Source of the DNA: 70-18 sp041691815
Lineage (GTDB): Bacteria; Pseudomonadota; Alphaproteobacteria; Acetobacterales; Acetobacteraceae
Reading direction: 5' to 3'
Assembly (NCBI GenBank): GCA_041691815.1
Contig: JBEPTZ010000099.1
Location: 1 to 16,494 of the forward strand
Length of the DNA stretch: 16,494 nucleotides
Position 1 is the first letter of the stretch, and every line of letters starts with the position of its first letter. Under the pieces are notes generated by a model. The model had not been told where the DNA came from. It worked only from the letters and a program-made list of their open reading frames with translations, and searched no databases. Positions 6,713 to 15,578 of the stretch are shown piece after piece. A program made the position numbers and the translations under genes.

Positions 6713-7434
6713 CAGGCGGCCTCCCGCAGCAGGCTGAGCAGCCGGCCGGCCACCGCGATATCGGCGGCAACCTGGCGCAGCCGGGCCTCGGCCTCCTCGT
6801 CATGGCCCCAGAGCTCGATCTGGGTGGTCTCGTCCAGATGCGCGATGGCATAGGCGCGCCCGGCGTCCAGCGCCCCCTCGGCCAAAGCGAGGCCGAGCAC
6901 CAGGCTGCCCATCGCCGGCACCGCGACGCCGAGGGCGGCCAGCGCGTGCGGGCTGAGCCGGGCAGTGGCGGCGGCCAGCGCGGCCAGGGCGGCTGGCTCC
7001 TGGGCGACATGGACGATGCCGGTGGTCCAGCGCAGCCGGGCGGCGTGGCGCTCGGCCGCCCAGTCCAGCCAGGGTTGCCAGGTTTGCTGCTGCCGGGCGG
7101 CCAGTTGCGGCGGGAATTCGGCGCGGTAGCACAGCAGGTCAGACTCGGCGTAGCGGGCCAGTTCCAGCGCCACCGGCGTCGGGTCCGGCGCGATGCGGGC
7201 CTGGGCGGTGCCGGCCAGCCGGGTCAGCGGCAGGTCGTCATACGAGAGTTCGCCGCCCTTGCCGCCGCCGGCGCGCTGCCATTCGCCGGCCACCGCCTCG
7301 GCCAGCGAGCGTGCCGGCAGCAGCAGCGGCGCGCCCGTCCCCTCTCCGGGAATCCGCACCGGGCGGGCATCCAGCGCCACCTGCCAGCCGGTTTCGGCCT
7401 GGACCGGGGCGGCGGTATCCCAGAAGCGCTTCAT
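6712..7434 (-). CDS. ATP12-family F1-ATPase assembly chaperone
   Basis: ATP12 proteins bind free F1 alpha subunit and help assemble the F1 part of ATP synthase in mitochondria; alphaproteobacterial homologues are common and presumed to act similarly. The 240-residue protein shows the N-terminal KRFWDTAAP, a segment on processing and insertion (ARPVRIPG), the family-typical DLLCYRAEFPP (100-110 region) and the C-terminal IELWGHDEEAEAR. The start at 7434 (ATG before KRFW) fits homologues; the open frame to 7632 adds 66 residues that overlap asmA and are Pro/Arg-rich noise. The Shine-Dalgarno sequence is weak (GGGA about 8 nt upstream). It begins 16 bp after the asmA-like gene and ends in a one-base overlap with acyP. 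Confidence 0.9.
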   Translation of the reverse strand: MKRFWDTAAPVQAETGWQVALDARPVRIPGEGTGAPLLLPARSLAEAVAGEWQRAGGGKGGELSYDDLPLTRLAGTAQARIAPDPTPVALELARYAESDLLCYRAEFPPQLAARQQQTWQPWLDWAAERHAARLRWTTGIVHVAQEPAALAALAAATARLSPHALAALGVAVPAMGSLVLGLALAEGALDAGRAYAIAHLDETTQIELWGHDEEAEARLRQVAADIAVAGRLLSLLREAA

Positions 7435-7450
7435 CGATGCGGTCCCATGC

Positions 7451-9988
7451 TCAGCGGCGCGGCGCGCGCGGCGGCGGGCGTTTGAACGGGGTGGGCGGTG
7501 CGCCGGGCACCAGGCCGCCGGCGGTGCCGCGCACCACGGCCAGCGCGGCGCTGCATTGATCGTCCGACGGCAGCACGCCGCGCCCGGGAATCGGCCGGCC
7601 GGCGGCGGCATCGGCCAGGGCGGTGGCAACATCGCCGGTCACCGCGGCGTCATCCAGGGTCAGCACCGGGCTGCGGAAGCTGCCGCGCAGCAGCAGCGGC
7701 ACCACCAGACCGGGGCCGCCGATGCGCAGCGTCGGGCGCAGGCGGAGATTCATCGCCTCATCGCCGAACTGCAGCGTGCCATCGGCCTGCACCAGCGCCC
7801 GGTCGGCATCCAGCAGCAGCGTGGCGAGCCTGGCCTTGCCGGCGCTGCTGTCCAGCCGCAGGGCGAAGCAGCGCAGCCGCGAGGCGCCGGGGGCGAACAG
7901 CAGGTCGGGCGGCAGACGCGCCACCCGCAGCACGCCGGCGAACGGCGGCACCAGCACCGCGTTGTCGATGCTGCCGTCGACGATCGCCGCCGCCAGGTGC
8001 CCGCTGGCGCTGGCCGCCCAGGCATGCAGCGAGCGGCCGGCGGCGGTGAGATCGGCGTCAACCTGCAGCGTGCCGGTGATGTCCTTAATGCTGCCGATGC
8101 TCTGCAGCATCGGACGTACCGACAGGCCCGGCGCCTGCAGCCGCAGCGCCACCGGCGGCGGGTCGATGGTGCTGTCCAGGCTGGCGCGCAGTTCCACCGG
8201 ACCGCCGGCAAGCTGGGCACGCACCGGCTCGGCCAGCAGCTTGCCACCCTCCAGCGCGATGGTCGCCGACAGGTCCTTGAACGGCAGCCCGACCAGGTCG
8301 AATTCGCCGAAATCCAGCGCCACATGGGCGTCTGCCAGCCGGAGCGGCGCCAGGTCGAAGCGCCGATCCGGGATCACCGGGCGGATGGTGCGGGCGAACG
8401 GCAATGCGGCGGTCGGCGGGCCATCCGGCAGCGGCAGGAAATGATAGTCGCCGAGCTGGGTCTCCAGTGCGTCGAAGTCCAGCCTGCCGCCGCGCAGCCG
8501 CAGCGTGATGGCGGGGCGGGCGTCGGGTGCCGCCGCGCGGGCCAGATCAAGCGTGCCGGCGATGTCGCCCTGCGGCAGTTGCAAGGTGAATTCCGGCACA
8601 ACGGTGCCGTGCCGCCAGCCACCCGGGGCGGCCAGCACATGCGCGGTGGCGGTGAGGTCCAGCAGCGGCGGCAGCCGGTAGAACGCCAGCGGCGACAGCG
8701 CGGAAAGGTCGCGGATCCGCCCGGTCAGCTGCAGATCGGCGCCAGCGCCGGTGGCCGGATCACCCAGCGTGCCGCTCGCCTGCACCCGGTTGTCCCCGAG
8801 CACCAGCGCCACATCGACCGGCAGCGGCAGACGGCTGCCGAGATTGGCCAGCGTGCCGAACGTGCCGCTGGCGGACAGCGGGGTGGCGCCCAGCGTGCCG
8901 TGCAGCGTGAAGCGGGCCGGCTGGCCGCCGCCGGCGGCGGCGATGCTGGCGCTGTCGATCTGCAACCCGCCCACCAGGCTGCTGAAATCGCTGGGGCCGA
9001 TCGCCAGGCTGCCGGCAACCAGCGCCGGGGCGCCGCCGGCATCGCTCAACCGCGCCTCGACGGCGATGCGGCGCAACGGCGGCAGCGTCGGCGGCGTGGC
9101 ACCCACCAGTTTCGCCAGGCTGAACAGCGGCGAGGGGTCGTCCAGCGTGCCGTCGAGCGTGAGGTCGTAGCCGGCCGGGCGCCAGGGCTGGCGCAGCGCG
9201 CCCGACAGGGTGAACACCGCCCCCGGCATGGTGGCGCGCAGGTAGACGTTCCACGGCGTGCTGGCATCGGGCTGCAGCAGGCGCACCAGCGAGCCGGTCT
9301 GGCCGGTGATCTCCACGCTGCCCGATGGCAGTTGCAGGTCCGCCCCCCACTCGATCGCCGCCCCGCCGCCGCTGCGGGTGGCCGACAGCCGGCGGACGTT
9401 GATGGTGGTCGGCGCGGCGGTATGCGGATCGTACCAGACCACCCTGCCATCCTTGATGTGCAGCGTGCGCACGATCAGCGGCGCCGCCGCCGAATCCTCA
9501 GGCTGGACCGCGGCCGGCCGGCGCGTGGGTGCAAAGCGCCAGTTGCGGGCGCCATTGGGCGCGGTCTCCAGCCGCAGGTCGGGCGCGAAGAACACCAGCC
9601 GGGCGATGTCCAACTGCCCGGCCAGCAGCGCGCGCATCCCCAGGTCGGCCTCCACCCTGGGGATCGTCAGCATCTCCGGATGCGCGGTGCCGGGCAGGTT
9701 GCCGAACACCACATCGGTGGCGGCAATGGTCGGGGTGAACCACGACACCACCGACAACTGGCCACGAATGGCGAAATCCCGCCCGGTATCGGCGCGGATC
9801 GCCGCCTCGATGCGCGGCTTGTAGGTGTTGAGGTCGAAATTCCACAACGCGAGGGCAAGGCCGAGCAACGCCAGCACGCCGAGAATTCCCAGCGTGGAGA
9901 TCACCCTGGCCAGCAGATTCGGCCGCCGCCGCGGCATGCGCGGCGCTTCGGGCAGCGGGAAGAAGGATTTCGGCTGGCTGGCGGGCAT
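7451..9988 (-). CDS. AsmA-family envelope protein
   Basis: An 845-residue protein with a basic N-terminus (PRRRPNLL), one signal-anchor helix (about 28-49), then FDLNTYKPRIEAAI (51-64) and a DTGRDFAIRGQLSV segment that marks the AsmA N-terminal domain. The remainder is a long periplasmic region of repeated beta-strand units with an AsmA-like C-terminal part (about 600-800). AsmA-like proteins belong to the repeating beta-groove superfamily with TamB and YhdP, and are thought to move phospholipids between membranes. The ATG at 9988 has AGGA 7 nt upstream; a second ATG at 9937 is possible. The C-terminus is Pro/Arg-rich (PPPRAPRR). It is the first gene of the asmA > atp12 > acyP > dedA cluster. 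Confidence 0.88.
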   Translation of the reverse strand: MPASQPKSFFPLPEAPRMPRRRPNLLARVISTLGILGVLALLGLALALWNFDLNTYKPRIEAAIRADTGRDFAIRGQLSVVSWFTPTIAATDVVFGNLPGTAHPEMLTIPRVEADLGMRALLAGQLDIARLVFFAPDLRLETAPNGARNWRFAPTRRPAAVQPEDSAAAPLIVRTLHIKDGRVVWYDPHTAAPTTINVRRLSATRSGGGAAIEWGADLQLPSGSVEITGQTGSLVRLLQPDASTPWNVYLRATMPGAVFTLSGALRQPWRPAGYDLTLDGTLDDPSPLFSLAKLVGATPPTLPPLRRIAVEARLSDAGGAPALVAGSLAIGPSDFSSLVGGLQIDSASIAAAGGGQPARFTLHGTLGATPLSASGTFGTLANLGSRLPLPVDVALVLGDNRVQASGTLGDPATGAGADLQLTGRIRDLSALSPLAFYRLPPLLDLTATAHVLAAPGGWRHGTVVPEFTLQLPQGDIAGTLDLARAAAPDARPAITLRLRGGRLDFDALETQLGDYHFLPLPDGPPTAALPFARTIRPVIPDRRFDLAPLRLADAHVALDFGEFDLVGLPFKDLSATIALEGGKLLAEPVRAQLAGGPVELRASLDSTIDPPPVALRLQAPGLSVRPMLQSIGSIKDITGTLQVDADLTAAGRSLHAWAASASGHLAAAIVDGSIDNAVLVPPFAGVLRVARLPPDLLFAPGASRLRCFALRLDSSAGKARLATLLLDADRALVQADGTLQFGDEAMNLRLRPTLRIGGPGLVVPLLLRGSFRSPVLTLDDAAVTGDVATALADAAAGRPIPGRGVLPSDDQCSAALAVVRGTAGGLVPGAPPTPFKRPPPRAPRR

Positions 9989-10099
9989 GCTCAGGTCCTG
10001 GCGGGGCCGGGTGCGGCGCGCCAGTCTAGCCCGGACCGCGGGCGGACGTAACCGGCGGCGCGGGAAAACTCAGAACACGGTTGCGCCGCGCCCGCCGGA

Positions 10100-10132
10100 C
10101 CTTAATTAGCGCATGGCCTTATCAGCGCATCG
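10100..10132. repeat. Tandem pair of about 17 bp after the DUF6481 gene
   Basis: CCTTAATTAGCGCATGG (10100-10116) is followed directly by CCTTATCAGCGCATCG (10117-10132), an imperfect tandem duplication. It ends 2 bp before the DUF6481 stop codon. The remaining gap to the asmA start (9989-10134) shows no clear terminator or promoter. Confidence 0.45.
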
Positions 10133-10134
10133 CC

Positions 10135-10500
10135 TCAGCGGCGCGCCTTGCGGGCGGCATAGCGGGCGTCGCGGGCGGCCTTCTGCTGCGCCGCCAATTC
10201 CACCGCGGCGGCCTTGGCACGCAGCGCCTCGGCGGCTTCCTCGGCCTTGCGGGCCTCGACTTCGGCCTTGCGGGCGACCTCCTCGGCGGCCTTGCGGGCC
10301 AGTTCGGCGTCGCGCGCCACCTTGCGTTCGGCGGCGCGAACATCGCGGGCGGCGGCAATCTTCAGCCGCTCCTCGCGCTGGGCCACCATCGCCGGATCGT
10401 CCGGGGCAGGTTGGGCACGGAACTTCTCGAGCATCGTCTTTCGCGCGTTGGCAGCCGCATCGCGCCGGTCGTTGAAGTTCGCGCCCTTGTAGCCGCTCAT
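10135..10500 (-). CDS. DUF6481 family protein (Ala/Lys/Arg-rich, helical)
   Basis: A 121-residue protein of unknown function. The N-terminus SGYKGANFNDRRDAAANARK followed by a long Ala/Glu/Lys/Arg helix matches my recall of the DUF6481 family of alphaproteobacteria. Residues about 40-115 lack helix breakers and repeat patterns such as ARKAEEVARKAEVEARKAEE, so a single long helix or coiled coil is expected. There is no signal peptide or membrane segment. The start at 10500 is firm: AAGGAG lies 8 nt upstream. The gene stands apart, with a structured 262-bp gap before it, which suggests its own promoter and possibly control in the leader. High charge suggests nucleic-acid or ribosome contact, but that is a guess. 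Confidence 0.75.
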   Translation of the reverse strand: MSGYKGANFNDRRDAAANARKTMLEKFRAQPAPDDPAMVAQREERLKIAAARDVRAAERKVARDAELARKAAEEVARKAEVEARKAEEAAEALRAKAAAVELAAQQKAARDARYAARKARR

Positions 10501-10540
10501 TATGTCGTTCTCCTTGGAAGTGGTGTGTCACCCACAGATA

Positions 10541-10585
10541 GTGTGCGCAGCAGCGCCGCACACCCCTGCGGGCAGGATGTGTGCG
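10541..10585 (-). promoter_or_regulatory. Mutually exclusive hairpins in the leader of the DUF6481 gene
   Basis: Three 7-nt blocks alternate: GTGTGCG (10541-10547), CGCACAC (10557-10563) and GTGTGCG (10579-10585). The middle block can pair with either neighbour but not both. The upstream option (in transcript order, 10585-10557) also encloses an inner stem CCTGC/GCAGG (10565-10576), and the downstream option has a 9-nt loop. The Shine-Dalgarno sequence lies about 25 nt further downstream. The geometry is that of a two-state leader; no ligand or trigger can be read from the sequence. Confidence 0.4.
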
Positions 10586-10672
10586 TTACCTAGCATTATT
10601 CGCGCCGCTGCATCTGCCCGCCGCCGCGCGGCAGACGCGCGCCACGCGGGGGCCGGATGCAATTGGCTGGCG

Positions 10673-10722
10673 GTGTATCGGGAGGTTCGGGCGGAGCCGC
10701 CGCACCAAACCACCAGATACAC
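10673..10722. other. Nested inverted repeat in the gap between the 85-aa gene and DUF6481
   Basis: Outer arms GTGTATC (10673-10679) and GATACAC (10716-10722) enclose an imperfect GC-rich stem, GGTTCGGGCGG with CCGCCGCACC, around a 2-nt loop near 10695. It lies 40 nt past the stop of the 85-residue gene. No T-run follows on either strand, so a classical intrinsic terminator is unlikely. It could be a 3' stem-loop or part of a small RNA. With 10541-10585 it makes the 262-bp gap 10501-10762 unusually structured. Confidence 0.4.
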
Positions 10723-10762
10723 GGCATTGGCAGGTAACAGAGGCAAGTATCAGACTCAGGCC

Positions 10763-11020
10763 CTAAAGCAGGAAGCTGGTCTTTCCGGCGGCCGGATCGG
10801 GGAACACCAGTTCCACCTGCTTGGCGCCATAGGCAAAGGCGATCTCGTATTTCAGCGTGTCGTTGGTCCAGTGCCGCCGCGGCGAGCCTTGCTTGGTGAT
10901 TCCCCGGCCGCTGCTGAACTCGATCCCGTCGCCCACCTGATAGACAGTAATGAAGAGCTTCCGGTCAGCCTCGGCAATCGCGATGGCATCGCACAGGAAT
11001 TTTTGACGTGTCTCGGACAT
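10763..11020 (-). CDS. Hypothetical protein, 85 aa
   Basis: I do not recognise this gene. It encodes 85 residues with balanced composition, unlike the Arg/Pro/Ala-rich false frames nearby. The first half (ETRQKFLCDAIAIAEADRKL) is probably helical; the second half has several aromatic beta-type stretches (LFITVYQVGDGIEF, LKYEIAFAYGAKQVELVF). There is no signal peptide or membrane helix. A strong Shine-Dalgarno sequence, AAGAGGAG, lies 7 nt before the ATG at 11020, which supports a real gene. It is downstream of serB on the same strand with a 125-bp gap, and a candidate promoter lies in that gap. Confidence 0.7.
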   Translation of the reverse strand: MSETRQKFLCDAIAIAEADRKLFITVYQVGDGIEFSSGRGITKQGSPRRHWTNDTLKYEIAFAYGAKQVELVFPDPAAGKTSFLL

Positions 11021-11128
11021 GTTCCGACTCCTCTTCCCCAGCCGGGTGCCAGACTAACACTCCACGCGGCGCGCGGTTTGCGGATGCTGCGTAAGAGCCA
11101 TGCAGAATTGTTGCGTCGCCGCCTGCGC

Positions 11129-11134
11129 AGAATA
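11129..11134 (-). promoter_or_regulatory. Possible extended -10 box for the 85-aa gene
   Basis: On minus the sequence reads TGTGCTATTCT: TATTCT preceded by TGC, an extended -10 form, about 109 nt upstream of the ATG at 11020 and just past the serB stop. No good -35 hexamer is found at 17 bp. Weak call. Confidence 0.3.
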
Positions 11135-11145
11135 GCACACTTCTT

Positions 11146-12021
11146 CTAATTCGAGCTAATCTCGGCAATCTTGTAACCTTGTGCAAACAACAGCGCGCGC
11201 AGATCGGCATGATTGACCCGCGCCGGCACCTCGGCGGCGACGATCGGCTTGGCGCGGAACGCCACCCCCAGCCCGGCCTCGCGCAGCATCGCCAGGTCGT
11301 TGGCGCCGTCGCCCACCGCCAGCGTCGCGGTCATCTGCAGGCCGCGCGCCGCCGCCAGTTCGCGCAGTGCCGCCAGCTTGGCCTCGCGGTCCAGGATCGG
11401 CTCGCCGAGCCCGCCGGTCAGCGCCGCGCCATCGTCCAGCAACTGGTTGGCGCGATGCACGTCGAACCCCACCAGGGCGGCCACCCGGCCGGTGAACCAG
11501 GTGAAACCGCCGGAAACCAGCGCCGTGGTGGCGTTGTGCTTGCGCATGGTGGCGACCAGTTCGCGGGCACCGGGCGTCAGCCTGGTCTGCTTCCAGGTCT
11601 GCTCCAGCGCGTCCAGCGCCAGGCCCTTCAGCATCGCCACCCGGCGGCGCAGCGCCTCGGCGAAATCGATCTCGCCATTCATGCTCTGCCGGGTGATCGC
11701 CTCGATCTCCGGCTTCAGTCCGGCATAGGCGGCCATCTCGTCCAGCGTCTCGGTGGTAACGATGGTGCTGTCCATGTCGGCCACCAGCAGCCCCTTGCGG
11801 CGGCCGCGCGCCCTGGTGGTGATGGCATCGATCGGCAACCCCTCCAGCGCCGCCTCCACCACCGCCGCATCGGGCACGGCACGGCACGGGATGTCGGCAG
11901 CCTCACGCGGCGACAATATCACCGGCGGCGCACCACCGACCGCCTCGCGCACCCGGGCGATCACGGCATCGGAGAGAGTGGTGGCGGTGCGGTCGGCGAC
12001 CAGGGTAAGGACATGGCTCAT
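11146..12021 (-). CDS. serB: Phosphoserine phosphatase
   Basis: Last step of serine synthesis: phosphoserine to serine plus phosphate, HAD superfamily, Mg-dependent. The 291-residue protein has the HAD motif I DMDST (82-86) with nucleophile Asp82 and general acid Asp84, motif II SGGF (170-173), a motif III Lys near DREAKLAALR (211-220) and motif IV GDGANDL (237-243). Residues 1-75 are the short N-terminal extension seen in proteobacterial SerB. The ATG at 12021 gives the expected N-terminus (SHVLTLVADR), but no Shine-Dalgarno sequence is visible. Palindromic element C begins about 26 bp upstream, so the promoter should lie in or across the element. It is divergent from miaA. Confidence 0.95.
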   Translation of the reverse strand: MSHVLTLVADRTATTLSDAVIARVREAVGGAPPVILSPREAADIPCRAVPDAAVVEAALEGLPIDAITTRARGRRKGLLVADMDSTIVTTETLDEMAAYAGLKPEIEAITRQSMNGEIDFAEALRRRVAMLKGLALDALEQTWKQTRLTPGARELVATMRKHNATTALVSGGFTWFTGRVAALVGFDVHRANQLLDDGAALTGGLGEPILDREAKLAALRELAAARGLQMTATLAVGDGANDLAMLREAGLGVAFRAKPIVAAEVPARVNHADLRALLFAQGYKIAEISSN

Positions 12022-12046
12022 GCGGGCCGTATGCGATCAGCGAAGG

Positions 12047-12180
12047 AAGGAAGCAAGGTGTTCTTTTTTATAAAAAAGAACCAAAAAATTTCATCCCCTG
12101 GAGTCTCCGACCGATGACCGGGACTCCAGGGGATAGAGTTTTTTTGCTTCTTTGTTTTCAAACAAAGAAGACCTTGCCTT
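12047..12180. repeat. Composite palindromic element, copy C
   Basis: Fills most of the gap between divergent serB and miaA. Plus-strand order: AAGGAAGC (12047-12054) running into GCAAGGT (12053-12059), which pairs with ACCTTGC (12171-12177) at the far end; hairpin 1, GTTCTTTTTTA with TAAAAAAGAAC (12060-12081), perfect; CAAAAAA (12082-12088), able to pair with TTTTTTG near 12140-12146; central stem ATCCCCTGGAGTC (12093-12105) with GACTCCAGGGGAT (12122-12134), 13 perfect pairs; hairpin 2, CTTCTTTGTTT (12147-12157) with AAACAAAGAAG (12160-12170), 11 perfect pairs; right end ACCTTGCCTT (12171-12180). The likely miaA start TTG (12179-12181) overlaps this end. Hairpin 2 differs from other copies by a G/C pair kept in both arms. 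Confidence 0.85.
12082..12146. terminator. Two-way terminator-like stem in element C
   Basis: The 13-bp GC-rich central stem is followed by T7 on plus (12139-12145) and by T6 on minus (12083-12088), each 4-5 nt from the stem: the shape of an intrinsic terminator in both directions. The context is odd, because both flanking genes point away, so there is no upstream gene end to terminate. It may act as an insulator or work on leader transcripts. Confidence 0.35.
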
Positions 12181-13132
12181 GAATCCTTCCGCCCTGCTGC
12201 TCGCCGGCCCCACCGCCAGCGGCAAGTCCGCCCTGGCCATCGCCCTGGCCCAACGCCTGAACGGCGTGGTGATCAACGCCGACGCGATGCAGGTCTATGC
12301 TGAGTTGCGCATCGTCACCGCCCGCCCGACCGCCGCGGACGAGGCCCAGGCGCCGCACGCACTGTATGGTGTGCGCCCCGCCGCCCAGCCCGGCAGCGCC
12401 GCCTGGTGGCGCGACGCGGCGCTGCAGGCGATGCAGGCGGCGCATGCGGCCGGCAAGCTGCCGATCCTGTGCGGCGGCACCGGCCTGTATTTCTCCGCCC
12501 TCACCGAGGGCCTGTCCGAGATTCCCGACCCCGGCGAGGCGGCGCGGGCCGAGGCGCGCTGGCTGCTGGCCGAGCAGGGGCCGCTGGCGCTGCATGCAGC
12601 ACTCGCCAAGGTCGACCAGGCCACCGCGGCAAGGCTGCGCCCAAGCGACAGCCAGCGGGTGACCCGCGCCTGGGAGGTGTGGCGCGGCACCGGGCGCGGG
12701 TTGGCCGCCTGGCAGGCCGAGCGCCCGCCGCCGCCGCCCTGGCGCTTCACCGCGCTGCTGCTGGACCCGCCGCGCGAGGCGCTGCGCGCCGCCATCGCCG
12801 GCCGGTTCCAGGCCATGCTCGACCACGGCGCGCTGGCCGAAGTGGCCGCCCTGCTGGCGCTGGGGCTGGATAAGGCGCTGCCGGCGATGCGCGCGCTCGG
12901 CGTGCCGGAACTGGCGGCGCATCTCCGCGGAGAACTCGATCTGGCCGAGGCGGTGCGGCGCGCCACCCTGGCCAGCGGCCAGTACACCAAGCGCCAGGCC
13001 ACCTGGTTCCGCCACCGAAGGCTGGCCGAGCCCGCGCGCACGCATATGATCCATGCGCGGATCGCGGGTCTGACGCAATTTTCGGAAAGCGAATGGGCGA
13101 ATTTATTGGCGTTTATTCAGGCGCCGGGTTGA
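12179..13132 (+). CDS. miaA: tRNA dimethylallyltransferase
   Basis: Adds the dimethylallyl group to N6 of A37 in tRNAs that read UNN codons, later thiomethylated by MiaB. The 317-residue protein has a P-loop GPTASGKS (10-17), VINADAMQVY (31-40; Ala where many have Ser), LCGGTGLYFSAL and the C-terminal QYTKRQATWFRHR. The start is a TTG at 12179, chosen because homologues begin close before the P-loop; a TTG at 12152 in the same frame is the alternative, and no ATG exists upstream of the P-loop. The only ribosome-binding candidate is AAAGAAG (12164-12170), which is the right arm of element C hairpin 2. It is followed 36 bp later by ilvB, so joint transcription is likely. Confidence 0.92.
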   Translation: MNPSALLLAGPTASGKSALAIALAQRLNGVVINADAMQVYAELRIVTARPTAADEAQAPHALYGVRPAAQPGSAAWWRDAALQAMQAAHAAGKLPILCGGTGLYFSALTEGLSEIPDPGEAARAEARWLLAEQGPLALHAALAKVDQATAARLRPSDSQRVTRAWEVWRGTGRGLAAWQAERPPPPPWRFTALLLDPPREALRAAIAGRFQAMLDHGALAEVAALLALGLDKALPAMRALGVPELAAHLRGELDLAEAVRRATLASGQYTKRQATWFRHRRLAEPARTHMIHARIAGLTQFSESEWANLLAFIQAPG

Positions 13133-13168
13133 CGCGGTGCAGCGTACCGCCGTAGGGATGCCGCTATC

Positions 13169-14998
<1,830 letters not shown>

Positions 14999-15059
14999 CG
15001 CCGCGCCGCCCCCCCTGCCCTGCCCTTTTGCCCCCTCCCCTGCCCCAGCGAGTTGCCCG

Positions 15060-15578
15060 ATGCCCACGTCCATCGATACCACCCAGCGTTCCGCCACGAT
15101 CTCCGTGCTGGTGGACAACGAGGCCGGCGTGCTGGCCCGGGTGATCGGCCTGTTCTCCGGCCGCGGCTATAACATCGAAAGCCTGACCGTGGCGCCGGTG
15201 GCCGATGGCGGCAATCTGAGCCGGATCAACATCGTCACCTCCGGCACCCAGATGATCATCGAGCAGATCAAGGCGCAACTCGACCGGCTGGTGCCGGTGC
15301 ACCGCGTCGCCGATCTCACGCTGGACGGCCCGCACCTCGCCCGCGAAATGGCGCTGATCAAGGTCGCCGGCACCGGCAACGCCCGCGCCGAGGCGCTGCG
15401 GCTGGCCGACGCGTTCCGCGCCCGGGTGGTGGATGCCACCACCGAGAGCTTCGTGTTCGAGATGACCGGCAACACCGAGAAGCTGGACGCGTTCGTGGAA
15501 CTGATGCGCCCGCTGGGGCTGGCCGAAGTGTCGCGCACCGGGGTGGCGGCATTGGCGCGGGGGACGCGGATTATCTGA
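15060..15578 (+). CDS. ilvN: Acetolactate synthase small, regulatory subunit
   Basis: Regulatory subunit that activates IlvB and confers feedback inhibition by branched-chain amino acids. The 172-residue protein belongs to the longer type (called IlvH in E. coli), with an N-terminal ACT domain: SATISVLVDNEAGVLARVIG (11-30), FSGRGYNIESL (32-42), SRINIVTSG (54-62). The C-terminal regulatory domain begins at about 85. The ATG at 15060 agrees with homologues; the open frame to 14976 would overlap the ilvB end and reads a Pro/Ala-rich stretch. It lies 61 bp after ilvB. That gap is a C-rich pyrimidine tract with only a weak GCGAG before the ATG. The stop codon abuts palindromic element D. Confidence 0.95.
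   Translation: MPTSIDTTQRSATISVLVDNEAGVLARVIGLFSGRGYNIESLTVAPVADGGNLSRINIVTSGTQMIIEQIKAQLDRLVPVHRVADLTLDGPHLAREMALIKVAGTGNARAEALRLADAFRARVVDATTESFVFEMTGNTEKLDAFVELMRPLGLAEVSRTGVAALARGTRII

Noticed and set aside
7193..10051. A 952-codon open frame on the plus strand, antisense to the asmA-like gene
   Set aside because: Mirror frame of a GC-rich gene; the product is Arg/Gln/Gly-rich with no domain, and the opposite strand carries a recognisable AsmA protein and atp12-like gene.
10528..10746. A 72-codon minus-strand frame in the gap before DUF6481
   Set aside because: No ribosome-binding site and no protein-like pattern; the region is better explained as structured leader or 3' RNA.
12060..12081. 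TATAAA inside element C hairpin 1 as a promoter -10 box
   Set aside because: It is the symmetric centre of a palindrome and no -35 hexamer lies 16-18 bp away on either strand.
12047..12180. Insertion sequence or transposon
   Set aside because: No transposase frame, and no obvious target-site duplication flanks the copy; it can only be called a non-autonomous repeat.
13133..13168. Leader peptide attenuator before ilvB
   Set aside because: Only 36 bp between miaA and ilvB; no short frame rich in Val/Leu/Ile codons fits.
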